Made by a program: the position numbers and the translations under genes
The notes under the pieces: model-generated
What the model was told of the DNA's origin: nothing
What the model saw: only the letters and a program-made list of their open reading frames with translations
Databases searched by the model: none
Shown: one piece after another, positions 19,301 through 27,661 of the stretch
How the letters are laid out: each line of letters starts with the position of its first letter
Position numbering within the stretch: the stretch's first letter is position 1
From: Myxococcales bacterium
GTDB taxonomy: Bacteria > Myxococcota > Myxococcia > Myxococcales > Myxococcaceae
Direction of reading: 5' to 3'
DNA: 64,000 bases
Assembly (NCBI GenBank): GCA_003153055.1
Contig: PMBV01000034.1
Span: 23,583-87,582 of the forward strand

Positions 19301-19927
19301 CTAGGTGCCCATGGCGCCGGCGCCCTCGACCAAGGGCCGGGTGTCCTCGCGGGTGAGCTCGAGCTCGACGACGCTCCCCTGTCGGGCGTTGGGCAGCACC
19401 ACCGAGAGCTGGCGCACGTCTGACAGCTCGAGCCCCGAGACGGTGACCGAGCCCTCGATGATGTTGGCGGGCTCCACCCGGCTCTCGGTGCCGTCGGGAG
19501 CCACCACCCGGCCACGAATGACCGGGCGCTTCTGTCGCCAGGGTGACCAGGTGAAGACCCGCGTCTGGTTCGGCGTGTCGCTGAGAATTCGGTGCACCGA
19601 GCGGACGATCTCCTTGGCGCGACCGGCGGCGTCGAGCACCAGATGGCTGTCGAACAGCAACAGCTCGCCAGTGTGAATGCGCGGCACGGCGCCCCCGGAG
19701 GCCAGCGCCAGCCGTGACGCCTCGAGACCGAACGGTGGGGCCGCCCAGAGGGCCTCGAGTGAGGCGCGAGCCGTGGGGCCTGGCTTCCAAGAGGCCGCGG
19801 TCTCGTCGGAACCGTCATCGGTGCGTTTCGCCGCGAGCACGGGCTCGGGCGTCGTCGGGGCGGTGGCGCAGGCCGAGAAGATGGCCGTGAGGACGAGCAG
19901 GGTGAGGCGCTTCGCTGGGAACGTCAT
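19301..19927 (-). CDS. DUF3857-type lipoprotein N-terminal part, ends at in-frame TAG
   Basis: 208 aa from ATG 19927, preceded by AAGGG. The lipobox is AIFSAC (Cys18). The body resembles DUF3857, the beta domain that normally precedes a transglutaminase in one chain: VVAPDGTESRVEP, VSGLELSDVRQLSVVLPNAR and VVELEL. It stops at TAG 19303-19301 (GAMGT-stop) and the same frame resumes at once into the transglutaminase part. I therefore read the two ORFs as one lipoprotein gene of about 1,400 codons carrying a nonsense codon, or a sequencing error. The simplest original codon is CAG or TGG. Confidence 0.85.
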   Translation of the reverse strand: MTFPAKRLTLLVLTAIFSACATAPTTPEPVLAAKRTDDGSDETAASWKPGPTARASLEALWAAPPFGLEASRLALASGGAVPRIHTGELLLFDSHLVLDAAGRAKEIVRSVHRILSDTPNQTRVFTWSPWRQKRPVIRGRVVAPDGTESRVEPANIIEGSVTVSGLELSDVRQLSVVLPNARQGSVVELELTREDTRPLVEGAGAMGT

Positions 19928-20116
19928 TGCACCCTTCGTACTGGTGGAGTCGAGCGGGAGCAAACCTGCGCTGCGCTCAGCGCCGGGCGCGCGCGACCTC
20001 CCCGGCCGGCCCGCGTCGCTCCGGCTGGAAATCCGACGGGTGCTGCATTACTCCTGGTAGAGGAATCGCTGCGGACCTCGACGAGACACCACGCACAGAA
20101 ACGGAACAGGGAAACG

Positions 20117-21169
20117 GTGGTCGTGGGCTCTGCGGACTTGTCACGGTGGTCTTCAGCGGTACTGGCTCTCGTCGTTCTCTGGGCCCAAGCGGCCGCTGGC
20201 GCTCCGACGGGCTCTGCCGAGGACAGCCCCGTGCCCGCGAGTCCCGCCGTCACCGAGAGCGAACTGCCCCTGTTGACCTTCGTCTTCGATGACGGCAACG
20301 AGACAGACTACTCGGTGGCCAAGAGCATCTTCGAGGCCGAGGGCGCGGTGGCGTGCTCGGCCATCATCACCGATCGAATCGACCAGCCAGGGTTTCTGCA
20401 AGCCGGGCAGGTCGTCGAGCTCCAGAGCGCGGGCTGGGAGATTCTCAGCCATACCGTCACGCACCGCAGGCTCAACAACCTGACCGAGGCCCGCCTCGAG
20501 TTCGAGCTCGAGCAGTCGAAGACTCGGCTCGAGTCACTCGGCGCCAGGGTGCACAACCTCGTCTACCCGATGAACATGAACAACGAACGCGTGCGCGCGG
20601 TGGCCCGCAAGTACTACCGCTCCTCCCGCGGCGGGGCGAATCGGTTCAACACGGGGACGACGGACCCGTACTGGCTGAAGGCCTTCCGCAATGGGCCCCG
20701 CCTCGACGACATGAAGGCGCTGGTCGACCGGGCGCACGCGGAGCGACGCTGGTTGATTCTCTACCACCACAACATCGACGTGAGGCTCGAGCTTGCCCAC
20801 CAGCGCGGGCAGTTCGCGCGCGGAGAGGAGCTCGAATTCGCCCCGTCGGGCGCTCGAGGCATGTTCTCCTCGAGTCGATGGCTGTGGATGTTGGACGGGT
20901 ACCACTTCGTCCCCACGTCGGGCCGGCCGGCGCCGGGCGACCACGTGCGCGGGCTCCAGAGCGGGGCCACCGCTGAGACCCGCTCGGTCACGTCGCCGGC
21001 GGGTGACGAGCTGAGGGAGCTGCTCCGCTACGTGCACGCGCGGTACCCGGACCTGCGCATCGTCACCATCGACCAGGGCCTCGACGTGCTCGAGCACCGC
21101 TCGTGGGGTCCTGGGCTGGCTCAGGGCTCGGCGGTGGAGCTCAACCCAGGGCAGCGACCCGGCGGGTAG
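20117..21169 (+). CDS. Exported polysaccharide deacetylase
   Basis: 350 aa, GTG start with AGGGAAAC before it. Signal peptide at residues about 12-28. NodB-type motifs are present: motif 1 FVFDDGNETD (catalytic base and metal Asp) and motif 2 SHTVTHRRL (H-x3-H metal ligands), then the helix EARLEFELEQSKTRLE and YPMNMNN (motif 3 position). It would remove N- or O-acetyl groups from a wall or extracellular glycan. The C-terminal 100 residues (LHHN-type strand LILYHHNIDV, then an extra region) complete the barrel. It is divergent from the DUF3857 lipoprotein. Confidence 0.9.
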   Translation: MVVGSADLSRWSSAVLALVVLWAQAAAGAPTGSAEDSPVPASPAVTESELPLLTFVFDDGNETDYSVAKSIFEAEGAVACSAIITDRIDQPGFLQAGQVVELQSAGWEILSHTVTHRRLNNLTEARLEFELEQSKTRLESLGARVHNLVYPMNMNNERVRAVARKYYRSSRGGANRFNTGTTDPYWLKAFRNGPRLDDMKALVDRAHAERRWLILYHHNIDVRLELAHQRGQFARGEELEFAPSGARGMFSSSRWLWMLDGYHFVPTSGRPAPGDHVRGLQSGATAETRSVTSPAGDELRELLRYVHARYPDLRIVTIDQGLDVLEHRSWGPGLAQGSAVELNPGQRPGG

Positions 21170-21281
21170 CGCGAGGGTGCTCGCTCGCTCCGCCAGGCGG
21201 TGAGTGACCCGGGCCAGATGGGCAGCGCCAGCGCGTCGAGGCCGGAATCCTGGGCGCGGGAGGCCGGCTCCCACGGAAACC

Positions 21282-21671
21282 ATGGGTACGTTCATGCTCG
21301 TCGCGGCGATCGGTTTCGTGGTGCTCATGCTGGGCATGCAGGTGCTCGTGAGGGCGCGCGCCCGCGCGATGCTGGGCAAGCCCCTCCCTCGCCTCTCTGG
21401 AGCGACGGGCACCCAGCTCACTCAAGCGGCGCGAGCCCTGGTGTACTTCTTCAGCCCTTCGTGCGGGGCGTGCGTGCGGCTGACCCCGCGGTTCAAGGCG
21501 CTCAGCGAGCGGAACCCCGACGTCCACGTCGTCGACGTCATGCAAGACATGGAGCTCGCCCGGGGCCTCGGCGTGATGGGGACACCGAGCGTCGTGGAGG
21601 TCGCCGAGGGGAAGATCGTCGGCTACCACGTCGGGGCGATCCCTCCCGAGGTGATGGCGCGCTTCACCTGA
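21282..21671 (+). CDS. Membrane-anchored thioredoxin-like protein
   Basis: 129 aa from ATG 21282 (ATG 21294 also possible). One N-terminal TM helix (residues about 3-21), then a thioredoxin fold with the active site FFSPSCGACVRL (CGAC) after strand beta-2 and the cis-Pro motif MGTPSVVEV. It faces the periplasm by TM topology and presumably reduces or oxidises disulfides. It lies 112 bases after the deacetylase on the same strand. No ribosome binding site is obvious before the chosen start. Confidence 0.85.
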   Translation: MGTFMLVAAIGFVVLMLGMQVLVRARARAMLGKPLPRLSGATGTQLTQAARALVYFFSPSCGACVRLTPRFKALSERNPDVHVVDVMQDMELARGLGVMGTPSVVEVAEGKIVGYHVGAIPPEVMARFT

Positions 21672-21706
21672 GCAAAGAGCCAGGCAGGTTCACACTGAAG
21701 CCCACG

Positions 21707-21726
21707 GTTCACCCCGCTGGGGGAAC
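21707..21726. terminator. Hairpin between convergent genes
   Basis: GTTC-A-CCCC, loop GCT, GGGG-GAAC: eight paired bases with one bulged A. It lies between the thioredoxin-like gene (+) and the HAD gene (-) and includes the HAD stop codon. There is no T-run on either side, so it would be a weak or Rho-assisted terminator. Confidence 0.35.
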
Positions 21727-22440
21727 GATGTCGGCGAAGCTCGAGATGGCCGCGTAGGCACCCGTCGGCTTGCTCGGCAGGTGGGTGTCAGGCCGAAGCA
21801 CGGCCAAGAGATGGCGGATGCCGTAGTCTCTCGCCGAGTCGAGCACCGGCAGGCTGTCATCAATGAGGAGGCTGCGCGCGGGATCGAACGGCTCTCGCGA
21901 TTGCAACAGCGGCCAGAAGCCCCGGTCCTCCTTCGGGAGGCCCAGCTCGTGCGAGGTGATGATGCCGTCGAAGCGGGGCTCGAGCCCGGTGCGCGCCATC
22001 TTCAGCGTCACGCTCTTGTGGTGGGCGTTGGTGACCAGGAGGAGCCGCTTCCCGAGAGCGCGAGCGGCAGCGAGGAACTCGACGACGCCAGGGTGAATGG
22101 CGATGAGGTGCGCGACCTCTTCCTTGAGCCGCATGATGTCGAGCGCCAGCTCGGCTTCCCAGAATTCCACCGAGTACCACTCGAGGCTGCCCGCCCGGGC
22201 GTGGTAGCGGGCCGCCAGCTCCTCCTTCGCCGCCTCGCGACTCAGGCCACGCTGCTCCGCATAGCGGACCGGGACGTGGGCCTGCCAGAAGTGGTTGTCG
22301 AAGTGCAGATCGAGCAGCGTGCCATCCATGTCGAGGAGGATGGTGTCGATGGCCGACCAGTCGATGGATGGGGTCGAGGGGCTCAAGGGTCCTCGTATAG
22401 CCCAACCTCGGAACCTGTCCCAGCACGCCCGGGAGATCAT
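21709..22440 (-). CDS. HAD-superfamily GMP/IMP nucleotidase-like hydrolase
   Basis: 243 aa from ATG 22440, which has CCAGGAGCC eight bases upstream; ATG 22464 overlaps the TetR stop (ATGA) and is a real alternative. HAD motif I is LLDMDGTLLDLHFDNHFW, which is specific to the YrfG/GMP-IMP 5'-nucleotidase group. Motif II is LLVTNAHH, motif III the Lys in GLPKED and motif IV LLIDDSLPVLD. It would dephosphorylate purine monophosphates or related small phosphates in the cytoplasm. It may be co-transcribed with the TetR gene. Confidence 0.88.
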   Translation of the reverse strand: MISRACWDRFRGWAIRGPLSPSTPSIDWSAIDTILLDMDGTLLDLHFDNHFWQAHVPVRYAEQRGLSREAAKEELAARYHARAGSLEWYSVEFWEAELALDIMRLKEEVAHLIAIHPGVVEFLAAARALGKRLLLVTNAHHKSVTLKMARTGLEPRFDGIITSHELGLPKEDRGFWPLLQSREPFDPARSLLIDDSLPVLDSARDYGIRHLLAVLRPDTHLPSKPTGAYAAISSFADIVPPAG

Positions 22441-22460
22441 GCGTCCGGCTCCTGGTTCTC

Positions 22461-23072
22461 TCATGGGCGTTTGGCTCGAAGGCGCTCGAGGCGGCGAAAG
22501 GCCATCGTGAGGGTCTGACGCAGCGTTGAACGGCCCCCGCCAGCCACCCAGTGCCAGATCGCGGCCTCGAGCGTGGCCACCAGCGCCCCCGCGACGACCT
22601 GCGCCTCGAGCTCGTCGCCCACGGAGCCAGCCGTCACCAGCAGCTTCGCCAGGGTGTCTCGCATGGCGGCGAGATCCGACGCCGAAGCTACCCGCAGCCC
22701 CGGGTGCGCCGCGATGAGCCGGCCCCGGCGGAGCACCCGCCCGGCATCCTTCGAGTCGACCGACGCCAGACCCGAGGCCACCACCGCCCGCAGGGCCTCG
22801 AGCGGCGGCGAACCCTCGAGTCGAATTGCCAGCGCCGCGAGGAGCTGAGGGTCGTACTCATCCCAGAGGACGAGCCGCTCCTTGGTGCCGAAGTGGCGAT
22901 ACACCGTGGCGACCCCGACCCGCGCCTTGGCGGCGATCTCCTCGATGGGCACCTCGTCGAAGCCCCGGCACTCGAACAGGTCGAGGGCCACCTCCTGCAC
23001 CGCCCGCATCGTCTCGACTCGCTTGGTCCGGCGCAGATTCACGGGCTTTGACGGTTTGAGAGTCACACTCAT
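22461..23072 (-). CDS. TetR-family repressor
   Basis: 203 aa. The N-terminal helix-turn-helix is typical (RAVQEVALDLFECRGFDEVP, then EEIAAKARVGVATVYRHFGT, residues about 23-68). The C-terminal ligand domain is helical. The annotated ATG abuts the start codon of the opposite gene at the centre of a palindrome (23061-23084), so the message is either leaderless or starts at an internal codon. It most likely represses itself and the divergent CPBP gene through that palindrome. The inducer is unknown. Confidence 0.92.
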   Translation of the reverse strand: MSVTLKPSKPVNLRRTKRVETMRAVQEVALDLFECRGFDEVPIEEIAAKARVGVATVYRHFGTKERLVLWDEYDPQLLAALAIRLEGSPPLEALRAVVASGLASVDSKDAGRVLRRGRLIAAHPGLRVASASDLAAMRDTLAKLLVTAGSVGDELEAQVVAGALVATLEAAIWHWVAGGGRSTLRQTLTMAFRRLERLRAKRP

Positions 23073-23084
23073 ATGATAGTGACT
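23061..23084. promoter_or_regulatory. Palindromic operator covering two divergent start codons
   Basis: 24-base near-palindrome: outer arms AGTCAC/GTGACT are perfect and the centre is CATATG, which contains the ATG of TetR (23072, minus) and an ATG of the CPBP gene (23073, plus) back to back. This is the size and symmetry expected for a TetR dimer site. Confidence 0.6.
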
Positions 23085-23087
23085 ACC

Positions 23088-23801
23088 ATGTCTATCTCAA
23101 CTCCCTCGGTGAGACAGCTTTTCTCCTGGCATCTGGGCCTCGTCGAGGTGGGGCCCTTTGTGGTCGGCGGCCTCTTGCTCGCGGTGGCGACCCGCGTCGT
23201 CATTCCACGGCTCGTGGCGCAGGGCTGGGACCCGCTGATGGCGTGGTTCGCCTCGGCGAGCGGGCTGGTGTTCGCTCCGCTGATGGTGATGGGCCTGGGG
23301 CTGCTGCTGTCCGAGGCCGCGCCAGTAACCAGGGAACGCCTCTGGCTCCGGCGCCCCACGCGAGGTGACTGGAAGCTGGTAGCGCAGGGTGTCGCCACTG
23401 TGCTGGTCCTCGACGGGCTCCTCGCCGCGGCGCTGCGCCACGTCGGCGTGGAGCTGGCGCCGTCCTTCCTCCGGGTCGACGCCACGGCAGACCCCGCCTG
23501 GGTCCTCGCGGCCTGGCTCCCCTTCTTCGTGCTCAACGTCGGGGCCGAGGAGCTCGTCTGGCGCGGCGTGCTTCTCCCCCGGCAAGAGCGGGCGTGGGGA
23601 AGCAGGGCCTGGCTGTACCAGGCGATGCTCTGGGGTGGGTTTCACGCGTCCATGGGAGCCGCGGTGGTGCTGTTGACGGCGCCGGCGCTGATGGTGGTGC
23701 CCTTCGTCGTGCAGCGGTCGAGGACCCTGTGGACCGGCGTGGCCATTCACGCGATCTGCAACGGGCCGCCCTTCGTGCTCGTGGCTCTCGGCATCGTCTG
23801 A
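23088..23801 (+). CDS. CPBP (CAAX-like) intramembrane metalloprotease family protein
   Basis: 237 aa from ATG 23088 (ATG 23073 adds five residues). Polytopic membrane protein. The CPBP/ABI motifs are present: GAEELVWRGVLLP (EExxxR, E154/E155), FHASMG (second His motif) and HAICNG (HxxxN). Members are Rce1-like proteases or bacteriocin self-immunity/stress proteins. It is divergent from the TetR gene and probably under its control. The substrate is unknown. Confidence 0.9.
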   Translation: MSISTPSVRQLFSWHLGLVEVGPFVVGGLLLAVATRVVIPRLVAQGWDPLMAWFASASGLVFAPLMVMGLGLLLSEAAPVTRERLWLRRPTRGDWKLVAQGVATVLVLDGLLAAALRHVGVELAPSFLRVDATADPAWVLAAWLPFFVLNVGAEELVWRGVLLPRQERAWGSRAWLYQAMLWGGFHASMGAAVVLLTAPALMVVPFVVQRSRTLWTGVAIHAICNGPPFVLVALGIV

Positions 23802-23954
23802 GCAGGAGGGACCCGCCAGTGGGCGCCGAGGGGCGGCACGACCCTCCTGGGCTCACAGGGGTGAGGGCCAAATGGAAGGGCAGCTTCCATCCGGGACGAC
23901 GTCACCCCAAGGGCGTCATCAAAGCTGACAACCGAGGTCAAGAGAGCCTGGAGC

Positions 23955-24070
23955 CTGGCGCACCAAGAGCGCACCATTCTCACCGGCGGTACCGGGGTCT
24001 CGCTGTCGCGCCTCGCCGGTCGTCACCACGCCGCCGGTTCCCGAGGCCCACACACCCCGGGCGTCGAGCT
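23955..24070 (-). pseudogene. Remnant copy of the 3' end of the 24784-26793 lipoprotein gene
   Basis: Thirty-two bases (23955-23986) are identical to 24799-24830, the coding sequence for ENGALLVRQ. A second block at 24024-24070 matches the part encoding DARDVWASGGDGVV (here DARGVWASGTGGVV). The stretch between is shorter than in the intact gene, so this is a decayed paralogue tail. The rhodanese gene lies between the remnant and the intact gene. The rest of the 303-base gap 23802-24104 holds nothing I recognise. Confidence 0.6.
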
Positions 24071-24104
24071 TGTCGTCGCCCTGCCCCTGTGTGAGCTTCT
24101 CCCC

Positions 24105-24725
24105 ATGAAGCGAACGCTCTACGTGGTGACCCTCGCGGTCCTCCTTCCCATCGGGGGCTGCTCGGGCCTCGGGGAGTCGCCGTGCCGCACCGACGCCGAC
24201 TGCCACATTGGACAGGTCTGCTCGGCCTCGGCGAGCTGCCAGCCTGACGCTGGGGTCGACGGTGGGAGGCCCAGCGGTGGCGGCGCGGCAGGAGGCACGC
24301 CCCAGAGCACGGGTGGTGGCGGAGGGACGGGTGGAGCTGGAGGGACGGGTGGAGGTGGAGCGACGGGTGGTGGTGGAGCGACGGGTGGTGGTGGAGCGAC
24401 GGGTGGTGGTGGAGCGACGGGTGGTGGTGAAGCGACGGGTGGCGGCCCGGCGACCCAGCGGGGCGCAACCGCGCGCGACATCGTGGCCGATGGAGGCCGC
24501 CTCGTGGACGTCAGGACGCCTGCGGAGTTCGACGCAGGGTGCATCGCGGGCGCCAGAAACATCCCGCTGGCCGAGCTCCCCTCTCGCCTCCTGGAGCTCG
24601 AGCCCAAGCAGAAGTGGGTCGTCGTGTACTGCCGGAGTGGCAGTCGCTCCGCTCAGGCCGCGGGCATCCTCCTCGACGGCGGCTACACCAACGTCTTCGA
24701 TCTCGGGGCGATGTCCAACTGGTAG
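24105..24725 (+). CDS. Rhodanese-domain lipoprotein
   Basis: 206 aa. The lipobox is PIGGC (Cys19). A short Cys-bearing stretch (CRTDADCHIGQVC), common in myxobacterial surface proteins, precedes a long Gly/Ala/Thr linker. The rhodanese domain (about 120-206) contains VDVRTPAEFDAGCI, GARNIPL and the active loop CRSGSRS with Cys176. It would transfer sulfane sulfur or bind anions at the cell envelope. The C-terminus is short (ends at AMSNW) but complete for a PspE-type single domain. Confidence 0.88.
   Translation: MKRTLYVVTLAVLLPIGGCSGLGESPCRTDADCHIGQVCSASASCQPDAGVDGGRPSGGGAAGGTPQSTGGGGGTGGAGGTGGGGATGGGGATGGGGATGGGGATGGGEATGGGPATQRGATARDIVADGGRLVDVRTPAEFDAGCIAGARNIPLAELPSRLLELEPKQKWVVVYCRSGSRSAQAAGILLDGGYTNVFDLGAMSNW
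24357..24446 (+). repeat. 18-base tandem repeat inside the rhodanese linker
   Basis: Five in-frame units of GGAGCGACGGGTGGTGGT, four perfect and the last with three changes, encode (Gly-Ala-Thr-Gly-Gly-Gly)n. Repeats of this kind change length by slippage and would change linker length without breaking the frame. Confidence 0.9.
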
Positions 24726-24783
24726 CGCGGGGACGTCGACCCCCCGCGGCTCGGAGGGCTGGTCGACGAAGCCACGTTCCGCA

Positions 24784-26793
24784 TCAAGGGGCCGGGTACT
24801 GGCGCACCAAGAGCGCACCATTCTCACCGGCGAGCCACACCTCTCGGGTCGATCCGACCTGACGACCAGCGAGGCGCCACAGCGAGACCCTGGTGCCGCT
24901 CTCGACGAAGCTCCACCGCGAGCCATCGAAGTGCAGCACCACGCCGTCGCCGCCCGAGGCCCACACGTCTCGAGCATCGAAGGCGACCGCGCCCGAGAGC
25001 ACCGAGTTCCTCACCGAGAGCTGAGGTTCCTGCCGCCAGGCCCCGGTGCTCGTCCGCGTGACGACGAGAGAGGGCCCGCCAAAAGCCCAGAGCTCCCCGG
25101 TGGGCGCCGCGGCGAAGGCCTCGACTCCGACGCTCGGCACAGGCCCGAACACGATGCTCAGGGAGAGATCCGGGTTCACCTCGTAGATGGCCCCCTGCGC
25201 CCGCACGCCGTCCCACGAGCCGGCGTAGGTGTGCCCCTGCGCGCTCACCACGGCGTAGAGGTCCACGGAGCCGCCGTCCGGGGGCACCTGGCTCAGCGCC
25301 CCGCCTTTGACTCTCACGATGCTTCCGCCCACCCCGACGGCGATGATGTCGCGCGGCGAGTCCACCCACAGCCCGTTGAGCGGCCCCGGCTGCGACGCGA
25401 GGACCTGGCAGCTCCCGTCGCTGGCGACCAGACAGAGCTGGCCAACGCTGTCGTAGTCCGACTGGATGCTGATGAGCGTCCCCTCGCCGTCGGTCCACAG
25501 GCGGGCCACGCTCAGGTCTCGTCCCGGCACGTCGGCGCCCAGCTCGGTGAGCGCGCCGGTGCTCAACGACACCGTCGCCTCGAAGGGGCCGCGGCCCCCG
25601 ACGTACACGCGACCGGCCGCCGTGGCGATCGCGAGCAGGTCTCTCCGCAGCTCCTGGGTGAACCCGAGGTGTGCGTTGGCCGAGCTCCACGCGCCGCTCG
25701 AGGGGTCACGCCACACGGTGGCCGCCGAGTCACTCACCGCCACCCCATGGCCTTGTTCATCGACCCACACGTCGCGGTACGTCGGCGTGGTACCCGCGAG
25801 CCAGTCCTGGGCTGGCGCGGCGAAGGCTCCGCTGACGCCCTCGAGGATGACGGCGTTGGTGCCCACCACGACGTTGGCTCCGACGCCTGGCATCCAGCGC
25901 CCAGCCAGGTACGAGGGCGTGTCAGCCGTGCACGGCTGAACCGTATGGAGCAGCCCTCCGTCGAACAGGTCGAGGAAGCAGGAGCGGCCGGCCGCCCAGA
26001 CTCCGACACCCGGTTGCTCCCAGAGGGCCGAGATGCCGGGCGTGTAGACATCGGTCGCCGCCGTGGTGCCGAGGAGCCCACCATCGAGCGACACCAGCGC
26101 GTTCTGGGCGCCTTGATGAATCGCCAGCAGCGGAGCTCCTCCGCCGAGCAGCGCGGAGCCGTCGGCGTAGAGGCCCGCGTCGTGCTCGCGCCAGCCCCCG
26201 TCTGGCTGCCGCACGGTGACCAGAAGCACCTCGTCTTCTCTCACGCCGACGCCGATGAGCGAGGTGAGCCCACGGCGAAGCTGCACGATGGACCGTTGGC
26301 TCGAGGCCGACCCGAAGGGAACGGACGACTCCTGTATCCACCCCCCGTCGGCCGAGGCCCGGCAAGGGCTGAGCTGATTCCCGGCGATCCACACGCCCTC
26401 CGGAGACGCGACGACGGTGTTCACCTCGCTTGGGCGATTGGCTCCCAGCACCGGAGCGCGATGATCGCTCCACGACGCGCCGTTCCAGTGAGCCACGAGG
26501 CCAGCTCGTCCGGTGACCCAGAGATCGTCGACGCTGGGCCCGTCGATCGCCAAGAGCGCTTCTCCGAAAGGTCGAGGGTGCACCCAGCAGAAGCCGCTGT
26601 CGACGCAGAAGCCCACGGGGCCCGAGTAGAGGCCGCCGTCCCCCTCGCCAACGGCGCCCGCGTCATTCGCGGAGCCCCCATCACCCGCTCCTGGCGCGCA
26701 TCGCCCTCGGCCGGCGTCACACTCGGCCAGACGGGTGTCGAAGTCGATGCAGCCCAGCGCCATGACGGTGAGAGCACACGCGAGGCCCCTCAT
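24784..26793 (-). CDS. Large surface lipoprotein, probable beta-propeller
   Basis: 669 aa. The start at ATG 26793 overlaps the upstream gene's stop (ATGA). The lipobox is MALGC (Cys15). The body repeats a pattern of SVDDLWVTGRAGLVAHWNG, VWAAG, DVWASGGDGVVLHFDGSRWS and EVWLAGENGALLV, which is the blade pattern of Trp/Gly-rich propeller repeats. No enzyme motif is seen. Co-translation with 26790-27596 suggests they act together at the envelope. A decayed copy of its 3' end lies at 23955-24070. Confidence 0.85.
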   Translation of the reverse strand: MRGLACALTVMALGCIDFDTRLAECDAGRGRCAPGAGDGGSANDAGAVGEGDGGLYSGPVGFCVDSGFCWVHPRPFGEALLAIDGPSVDDLWVTGRAGLVAHWNGASWSDHRAPVLGANRPSEVNTVVASPEGVWIAGNQLSPCRASADGGWIQESSVPFGSASSQRSIVQLRRGLTSLIGVGVREDEVLLVTVRQPDGGWREHDAGLYADGSALLGGGAPLLAIHQGAQNALVSLDGGLLGTTAATDVYTPGISALWEQPGVGVWAAGRSCFLDLFDGGLLHTVQPCTADTPSYLAGRWMPGVGANVVVGTNAVILEGVSGAFAAPAQDWLAGTTPTYRDVWVDEQGHGVAVSDSAATVWRDPSSGAWSSANAHLGFTQELRRDLLAIATAAGRVYVGGRGPFEATVSLSTGALTELGADVPGRDLSVARLWTDGEGTLISIQSDYDSVGQLCLVASDGSCQVLASQPGPLNGLWVDSPRDIIAVGVGGSIVRVKGGALSQVPPDGGSVDLYAVVSAQGHTYAGSWDGVRAQGAIYEVNPDLSLSIVFGPVPSVGVEAFAAAPTGELWAFGGPSLVVTRTSTGAWRQEPQLSVRNSVLSGAVAFDARDVWASGGDGVVLHFDGSRWSFVESGTRVSLWRLAGRQVGSTREVWLAGENGALLVRQYPAP

Positions 26794-27596
26794 GGCCACT
26801 CCACGGTGAGGCCGAAGGACGCGCCTCGAGGGGTGAGGCTCACCACCGGGCGCATCGGCGCATCACCACCGAAGAGGGCCATCGCGGCAGCCACCACCAG
26901 AGCCGCCGCGCCCACGCCCACGCCCGCCCAACCGCCGGCCTGGAACGCCTTCCCATCACGGGCGAGCTGCGCGGCCCTCGGCGTCACGGACTGCTGAGAC
27001 GACAGCTCCTGGTCCAGCGCCTTCGAGCTCGAGATCGCCAGACCGAGCAGGACGCCGCCAGCGAGCACCACCACCGCACCTGCCACCGCGGGGATCCAGG
27101 CCACTCGCCGAGCCGGTGCCCCCGCCGTCACGCCGGGTGGAGCGCCAGGTGCCAGCGCCGTGGCCATTCGAGCGGCCGCGCCGTCGAGCTCACGGACGAA
27201 GCCGTTGTCCGAGCTGCTCTCGACCTGGGCCTCGACCAGCGTCGCGCCGTCCTTCGACGAGAGCACCTTCAGGTTGGCCCGCCAGGTGCCGCTCAGCTTC
27301 GCCAGTGACACCATCAGCAAGCCCTCGCAGCCCAACGCGTTGCCGAGCTCGGCCAAGCACCCACTCTCGTCACAGCCCAAAAGTTGTCGGCGTCGCTCGG
27401 CTCCCAGCAAGGCAGCCATGTCCGACGACGTCACGACCTTGAGCCCCCGCTGGCGGAGCGCCCGAGCGAGCTCCTCGGAGAAGAACGATACCAGCTCGCG
27501 CTCCACGTTTGCCGCGGTCCAGTCGAGCGCCGCGAGCTTGGGAGGAGAGACGGGGGATGCGCCGCTGGTCAGCGCGAGGAGCAAAGAGAGCAACAC
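26790..27596 (-). CDS. Exported protein with two C-terminal TM helices
   Basis: 268 aa, GTG start (an adjacent TTG is possible). Short signal-like N-terminus (LLSLLLALTSGASPVSPP), then an alpha/beta domain: FFSEELARALRQRGLKVVTS, LLGAERRRQLLGCDESGCLA, NALGCEGLLMVSLAKL. This pattern is like the TolB-N/FlgO-type fold in which proteins list and query an outer-membrane partner. Two hydrophobic segments follow (about 167-190 and 222-243). Myxobacteria have many paralogues of this type next to kinases or lipoproteins. Its role is unknown. Stop and start overlap with the propeller lipoprotein gene. Confidence 0.8.
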   Translation of the reverse strand: MLLSLLLALTSGASPVSPPKLAALDWTAANVERELVSFFSEELARALRQRGLKVVTSSDMAALLGAERRRQLLGCDESGCLAELGNALGCEGLLMVSLAKLSGTWRANLKVLSSKDGATLVEAQVESSSDNGFVRELDGAAARMATALAPGAPPGVTAGAPARRVAWIPAVAGAVVVLAGGVLLGLAISSSKALDQELSSQQSVTPRAAQLARDGKAFQAGGWAGVGVGAAALVVAAAMALFGGDAPMRPVVSLTPRGASFGLTVEWP

Positions 27597-27661
27597 GCCT
27601 CAGGTCATAATCGCTCACGGCACGGGCGCCAACCGACGAACGCCCGTCTGGCGTGGCCCGT

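Noticed and set aside
16934..19423. 829-aa plus-strand frame over the transglutaminase gene
   Set aside because: Shadow; the minus strand has the catalytic triad and TPR repeats.
24345..24446. Possible CRISPR-like array
   Set aside because: Units are 18 bases, contiguous without spacers and in frame with the rhodanese protein; simple coding repeat.
24208..26997. 929-aa plus-strand frame over the propeller lipoprotein gene
   Set aside because: Shadow; low-complexity Arg/Pro/His composition and no start signal.
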